NCBI GenBank assembly: GCA_019448385.1
Contig: JAGTXO010000029.1
Coordinates: 186,001-250,000 of the forward strand
DNA length: 64,000 bases
From: Diacronema lutheri
Taxonomy: Eukaryota > Haptophyta > Pavlovophyceae > Pavlovales > Pavlovaceae
Reading direction: 5' to 3'
Below the pieces are notes generated by a model. The model did no database searches, was not told the DNA's origin, and saw only the letters and a list, made by a program, of their open reading frames with translations. The position numbers and the translations under genes are program-made. Position 1 is the first letter of the stretch; each line of letters begins with the position of its first letter. Of the stretch, positions 59,568-64,000 are shown one piece after another.

Positions 59568-59959
59568 CGTGGTTGATGGTCTCGAGTGTGCGGGCACCGG
59601 GCGGCGGGCGGCGGGGCGGGCCGGCGGCGGCCCGTGCGGCCGACGGCCGTGCCGTGAAGACTCGCGAGCGTTGACGAACAGGGCCTTCACGCCTCTGAGC
59701 AAATGGCGTACCGCTTGAGCGCTCTGTGGCGAGCACAGCGACAGTCCGCGACGCCCGAGCCACCCCGGCTGGGCACCCAGAGGCCCACTGTGTTCTTCAC
59801 ATCGTGTTCCCACTGTGTTGAGTGCGCTCGTCACCCACCGCGTGACATCTTGAGCACAGCCGGCGTCGAGCGTGCGCGCGGACGGACGAGGCCGCTCTTG
59901 CGCTGCACACAGCACAGCCCCGGCCTGGAAAGCTGTGCTGTGTGTGCAGCGATCATAAC
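59568..59959. other. Gap between RRM gene and unknown gene
   Basis: 392 bp with no gene, upstream of the RRM start. It has short near-repeats (CCACTGTGTT twice near 59788 and 59810) and a mixed-composition region that may be the RRM promoter. Confidence 0.4.
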
Positions 59960-61033
59960 TCAAAACTCGGGCGCAAAGCTGCTGTTGAGCGCGCTTCCGA
60001 GGCAGAGGTTCTCAAGCGCACAGCCGAGCCGGCGCAATTCGACGTTCCGCGCGTTTGACTGCGGCAACGCGGCGCACACGACGAGCTTGGACGCGAGCTG
60101 AACGAGCTCCGCAAGCGACCCACATTCAAGCGTGTCGTCGTGGCGCCCTTCGGTCGGAGCTGGCGGCGCGAGCTCGGGCGTACTCATCCGTGGCGTGCGC
60201 GCTCCCAGCTCGCCCATAAGTGCGGCAGGTGGCGGGACGATCGCGTGCGTCGTCTCGCGCGCCGACGAGCCGAGGCAATCCAAGGGCGCAAAGCGCGCGT
60301 CATGCGTGAACACCCGCGCACCGATGACCTGCTGCAGCCCGTTCGGCTGCTCTCGAGCGAGCGCGCCGCCGTGTGGCGCCGGCGCGCCGAGGACGGCGTG
60401 CGTGACGTACGTGTATGGCAGCACGCGAGCGACGAAGCGCGGCGCGCCTTCGAAGGGCGCGCACAAATTCGAGCCAGAGCCCCCGGCCGCGGCCTCGCGG
60501 TGCAAGAACGGTGCGGGTGCCGGCTCGGGCGCGCCACGTGCCCGCTTGCGTGCAACGGGTGAAGTCTCTGCGTCGAGCACCGCATGAACGGGCGAGAGCG
60601 GCGGCATCCCGGGCGAATGCTCCCCCACCGTCAGCGCGCCGTGTTCAGACGACGCCACAGCGGGTTTCGTAACATCGCTGCGCGCACGGCTGGCGCACAG
60701 CGTGTGCAGGCCAGCGAGCTCGCGTCCGGCCGACGGCGAGCAGGCGGCAGGCGCAAGCTGCGCAGCGCGCCACGCGCCATCCGTGTCGTGCACCGCGCGC
60801 GTCAGCTCGCACAGGGAGAGGCAAGCGCGTGTGTGCACGAGCATCGGCGAGCATTGCGGCAATGCGTCGGAAAGGCGCGCGAGGCACTGCGCGCGCGAGG
60901 ATGAGCGGGCGGGCGCGCGCACATGTGAGGAAAGAATATCGGGCGCTAACGCACGTGTGGCCGCGGCCGCGGCCGTGCGCGCGGTCACCGCTGCGACCTC
61001 CGTGTTGACGAGGCTGATGCCGGCTGGGTCCAT
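59960..61033 (-). CDS. Unrecognised protein, 357 aa
   Basis: ATG 61033 (MDPAGISLVNTEVAAVTART), stop at 59960, no intron needed. I do not recognise a domain. Visible features: a helical Ala-rich N-terminus; a patch of cysteines (SLCELTRAVH and AACSPSAGRELAGLHTLCAS); a basic KRAR cluster that could be a nuclear signal; several Ser/Thr-Pro sites (HSPGMPPLSP, ETSPVARKR, RTPRMSTPELAPP); and an ordered-looking middle (RFVARVLPYTYVTHAVLGAP). Composition is less Arg-biased than the antisense frames, supporting this strand. It lies between the RRM and ECO1 genes, all on the minus strand. The frame is open further upstream but overlaps ECO1. Confidence 0.55.
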   Translation of the reverse strand: MDPAGISLVNTEVAAVTARTAAAAATRALAPDILSSHVRAPARSSSRAQCLARLSDALPQCSPMLVHTRACLSLCELTRAVHDTDGAWRAAQLAPAACSPSAGRELAGLHTLCASRARSDVTKPAVASSEHGALTVGEHSPGMPPLSPVHAVLDAETSPVARKRARGAPEPAPAPFLHREAAAGGSGSNLCAPFEGAPRFVARVLPYTYVTHAVLGAPAPHGGALAREQPNGLQQVIGARVFTHDARFAPLDCLGSSARETTHAIVPPPAALMGELGARTPRMSTPELAPPAPTEGRHDDTLECGSLAELVQLASKLVVCAALPQSNARNVELRRLGCALENLCLGSALNSSFAPEF

Positions 61034-61238
61034 TGCCCTTGACTCGAACGTCGAACTTTTTGACCGCTTCCCGCCCAGTTGGGTGGTCCCACCTTCATCA
61101 CCTGAGCATTTTGAAAATCTTCTCTTGTTCCGGCCTCTCCCCCGGTGTCGATCGGACTCATGCGGCACGCCCACGCTGACGCGCCGCGGCGGAAGGCGAA
61201 CGCACAGGGGCGGAGCGGCGCGCACCACGACCCCAGTG

Positions 61239-62324
61239 TTACCCGCCTCCGTGCCCCGACTCGGCCGAGGGCGAGGTCGGCACGTAGACTGCGAAGCGAG
61301 CGGTGCCGGTGTAACGGCGCGCAAACGCGTGCCCGTCCTCCGTCGGCTGCGAGAAGGCGACGCGCTCGCGCGGCACGCATCGCCCGGCGAGCAGGTGCGC
61401 GCGCGCGGCCTCGACGAGCGCGCGCGCGATCCCCGCGCGCCTGCGCCCCCGCTCGACCCAAATGTAACGTACGCCACATTCGGCAGGTACGCCCACGGAG
61501 CTGCTGCGCAATGAGCCGGCGCGCGCCGCGTCGCCGGCCGAGGCGGCGCGCGCGCGCGCTGCTGGCGTGCCACCCTCCGCGCCGAGCGGCTCTTCGAGGT
61601 CGAGCTCCCAGCCGCCGTCGATCGGTTCGGCGACGACGAGGCCGCGCAGCCGGTGGCCGAAGCCGACGAGCGCGAACGCGACGGCGGGCGCGGCGCGCGC
61701 GTCGCCGAGCGGCTCGCAGCCGAGCTCGCGCTCGAGCACCTCGGAGACGCGCGCGAGCCGGCCGCGCGCCGTGCGCGACGCGCGCGCGGCCGCGAGCCGC
61801 ACGATGCGCCACGGCTCGTGGTCGGCGGTCGAGCCGCGTTCGACCACGTCCTCGTGCGCGTCGGGGCGGAAGACGATGCTCGGGCGGACGTGCGCCTTGT
61901 GGTGCCGCGCGTGCGCCGCCTCGTCCGCCGGGTTGCCGCGCGCGTACAGTAGGCCGCACTGCGCGCACACGCGGATCGCGCCATGGCCGTCGTGCCGGTG
62001 CGGCACGAGCCGCAGCTGCTGCTGCTGCCGGCGCGGCGGCGTGTCGCGCGCGCCAGGGCGCACCGTGGCGGACACGCGCGCCCGGTGCGTGGGTGGCGCG
62101 CCGCTCTCCATCGCACGGCCGCCGAGCAGCGCGCCCCAGGCCACGGCGGACGCGAGCGCCGCGCGCGCGGCGCCGTCGTCGGCGCCGACATCGTCATTCG
62201 TGTCGGGCGACGGCTGCGCGACGGCAGGCAGAAGCGCAACCGAACGTGGCGGTGCGCTGTTCACGAGCGCGAGCGCCCACTCGTCCGATGTCGCCCTCGC
62301 CCGCTTCGTCGCGAAGCTGCGCAT
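61239..62324 (-). CDS. ECO1: ECO1/ESCO cohesin acetyltransferase
   Basis: 361 residues from ATG 62324; the frame reaches 62345 only with a GTG. Acetylates the SMC3 head during S phase to establish sister-chromatid cohesion. The C2H2 zinc finger is CAQCGLLYARGNPADEAAHA followed by RHHKAH, the ESCO-type CxxCGMxY...H...H. The GNAT core at the C-terminus has CGVRYIWVERGRRRAGIARA (acetyl-CoA loop), VPRERVAFSQPTEDGHAFAR (the IAFSxPTxxG signature) and RYTGTARFAVYV (the YxGTxxFxVY end). The N-terminal ~100 residues are disordered. It is head-to-head with the hydrolase gene. Together with MCM6 it marks this as ordinary nuclear replication machinery. Confidence 0.9.
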   Translation of the reverse strand: MRSFATKRARATSDEWALALVNSAPPRSVALLPAVAQPSPDTNDDVGADDGAARAALASAVAWGALLGGRAMESGAPPTHRARVSATVRPGARDTPPRRQQQQLRLVPHRHDGHGAIRVCAQCGLLYARGNPADEAAHARHHKAHVRPSIVFRPDAHEDVVERGSTADHEPWRIVRLAAARASRTARGRLARVSEVLERELGCEPLGDARAAPAVAFALVGFGHRLRGLVVAEPIDGGWELDLEEPLGAEGGTPAARARAASAGDAARAGSLRSSSVGVPAECGVRYIWVERGRRRAGIARALVEAARAHLLAGRCVPRERVAFSQPTEDGHAFARRYTGTARFAVYVPTSPSAESGHGGG

Positions 62325-62547
62325 CGCCGCGCGTCGCCGGGCCACCCCCCAAGTTCAAGTGGCTCCTTCCCGCGCCAACGGCTTCAGTCACCGCTCTTGG
62401 CTTTACATAACGACGCTTTACAGGCTTTCTTTCATACCGGCATGGTGCGGCACCTGCAATGATGCGCGCCCGGCCGCGCATCCTCGCGCCCCGGTGGAGC
62501 GACGGCGTCACTCGCTCCGGACCCTCGCCGCGCGCACGCGTGCGCAG
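62325..62547. promoter_or_regulatory. Divergent promoter, ECO1 / ABHD17-like
   Basis: Between the ECO1 ATG and the first resolved exon of the hydrolase. It contains a relatively AT-rich TTGGCTTTACATAACGACG and two ATGs (62444 and 62459). The first codon of the hydrolase probably lies here, before an acceptor at 62546-62547, but I could not fix exon 1. Confidence 0.4.
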
Positions 62548-64000
62548 GGTGGCTGCGTCGTCTCGACGCTCATCGGTGCGCTCTGGTGCCGGAAGCGGTG
62601 CGACGCGGCCGAGCTCGCGGGCGAGTTTGCCTACTTCCCGCCGTCGCCGTCGTCGTACATGGTCTCGCGCGCGCTGGACGGGCAGCTGGTGTGCACACTG
62701 AACTCGGTCTACTTTCAGGCGCGTCACGCGATCAGCCTGACGCGCACGCAGGCGCAGGTCTTCGAGCTGCGCTCGGCGAGCGGCGCCTTCTTGCCCGCTT
62801 TCTACTTTCGGCACGCGGACGCGAAGCTCACGCTGCTCTTCTCACACTCGAACGCGGTGGACTGCGGCTTCCTGTATCGCTTTTTCGACGAGCTCTCCAA
62901 CCGCCTGCGCGTCAACGTCTTCGCTTACGAGTTCACGGGCTACGGTCCGACGATGCCGACGTCGGCGCCGCGCAACCACTCGCAGCGGCACGACGTCGAC
63001 GCCGCGTACGATTTCTTGTGCGAGCGGAAGCTCGACCCGGCGCAGCAGGTGATCGCGTACGGGCAATCAATCGGCTCGTACCCCACCCTCTACCTCGCCG
63101 CCAAGCGCCGCCTCCTCGGCACCGTCGTGCACTCGCCGATCGCCGCGGGCCTCCAGGTGATCACCCGGACGGACGGCTGCTGCGCGCCGCACCGCGTCTT
63201 CGCGTGCCTTGAGCCGTACCCGAACCTGCGCCTCGTCAAGCAGTGCGCGCACCGCGCGCGCCGCTCCGAGCCGCGCGCGGGCGCGGGCGGCGGCGCGCGC
63301 GGCGCCCACGTGCGGCCTGTGCGGGACGCGCGCACGCGCGCGCGCGCGCGCGCGACCCTCCGTGCCCGGCGCAGGCTGCGTGACCCGCTGCTCATCATCC
63401 ACGGCACGGCGGACGAGACGGTGAGCGTGGGCCACGGCCAGCGCCTCGCCGCCGCGTGCGCGCCCGAGGCGCGGTACGAGCCTTACTGGGTGCAGAGCGC
63501 GACGCACGAGGACGTGATAGAGGTTGACGAGCGCGAGTACTTTGCTCGGCTTGGTCGTTTTTTCGAGCACTGCGAGGCGAAACGGCGGGCGGAGCGGCGG
63601 GCGGAGGTGCCGCCGGACGTCGAGGCCGCGCGCTCGCGCGACGCGCTCGTCGACGACCGCAACGCGCTGCTCGACAGGAAATGGGACATGCGGCCCGTGA
63701 CAGAGGCTGCCCCGCCTGGCGCGCTGCCGGCGCAGCGTTCCGACCTGCGTTCCGACCTGCGTTCCGACCTGCAGTCGAGCACGGGCGCGGGCGCGGCGTG
63801 CGACGCGGGCCTGCAGCCCGTTTCGGAGCCCGAGACACCGCACGGCTGCCTGCCGCCCTCCGCCGCGCTCGCCGCTGCCGACGCCGGCGTGCGCGGCGCG
63901 GGCGCGGGGTCGGACATGCCACGAACGCCGCCGCCCGCCTCGCCGTCGAGCGCCGCGGCGCACGAGCGACAGAGCTCGCAAGAGACGGTGCGCAGCGTGC
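62548..64000 (+). CDS. ABHD17-like alpha/beta hydrolase (depalmitoylase), cut at the window end
   Basis: Resolved exons: 62548-63242, 132-bp GT-AG intron in phase 2 (63243-63374), then 63375 to beyond the window. The Cys-containing N-terminus (ALWCRKRCD), palmitoylated in ABHD17 proteins, leads to FAYFPPSPSSYMV, which matches their LAFLPPxPTY. The catalytic Ser lies in IAYGQSIGSYPTLYLAA (GxSxG), the Asp in PLLIIHGTADETVSVGHG after splicing, and the His in SATHEDVIEV. LLFSHSNAVDCG carries the oxyanion HSNAxD motif of this family. Known members remove palmitate from membrane proteins such as Ras and PSD95. The C-terminal tail has a short LRSD repeat from four copies of a 12-bp unit (63738-63773). 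The stop is outside the window. Confidence 0.8.

Noticed and set aside
40317-62416. Shared TAACGACGCTT near 40320 and 62408 as a regulatory motif
   Set aside because: Only two occurrences of an 11-mer in 64 kb, one near a 3' end and one near 5' ends, so coincidence is likely.

Overview
The window is very GC-rich nuclear DNA from a flagellated eukaryote, most plausibly a GC-rich unicellular alga; a haptophyte of the pavlovophyte type would fit, but that is inference. The evidence is short spliceosomal introns (about 100-600 bp, GT-AG plus several GC-AG), eukaryote-only genes (MCM6, ECO1 cohesin acetyltransferase, two USP-type proteases, a SHIPPO-repeat protein, CFAP418, TMEM254, GH81 glucanase), dense gene packing and many poly-G/C tracts. 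I see no rRNA, tRNA or CRISPR array.

Left flank (1-6757): the 3' part of a TPR/DUF4470-like protein, a membrane fatty-acid desaturase, and MCM6.

Central block (about 6995-40311): about 33.3 kb bounded by inverted copies of a ~680-bp sequence, each ending with the same 18-bp palindrome (GTACGACCCGGGTCGTAC). From left to right it holds a decayed minus-strand gene, two 290-bp MITE-like elements with telomere-like heptads in their inverted termini around a third palindrome, a frameshifted gene joining an SSB-like domain to a PIF1-type helicase, a USP-like protease gene, an unresolved minus-strand multi-exon stretch, and one enormous gene (18747-37651). That gene has two exons and would encode 6,258 residues. 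In order these carry a Ulp1/C48-like protease domain, a second intact C48-like domain and several degenerate ones, a YqaJ-type PD-(D/E)XK exonuclease, a chromodomain, and a complete Fanzor/TnpB RuvC nuclease with its zinc ribbon. This polyprotein is the most interesting object here. Just before the right repeat are a complete CFAP418 homolog and a small coiled-coil gene, so either the repeats are not the ends of one transposon or host genes lie inside it.

Right flank (40312-64000): ordinary dense host genes, often head-to-head: membrane-anchored USP, double cyclic-nucleotide-binding coiled-coil protein, TMEM254-like protein, SHIPPO protein, GH81 glucanase, JPT/HN1-like peptide, type II membrane glycosyltransferase-like protein, single-Myb zinc-knuckle factor, organellar ribosomal protein L18, RRM protein, an unrecognised protein, ECO1, and an ABHD17-like hydrolase cut by the window end.

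Exon boundaries are my own reading from splice consensus plus frame and homology continuity; no transcript evidence was available.
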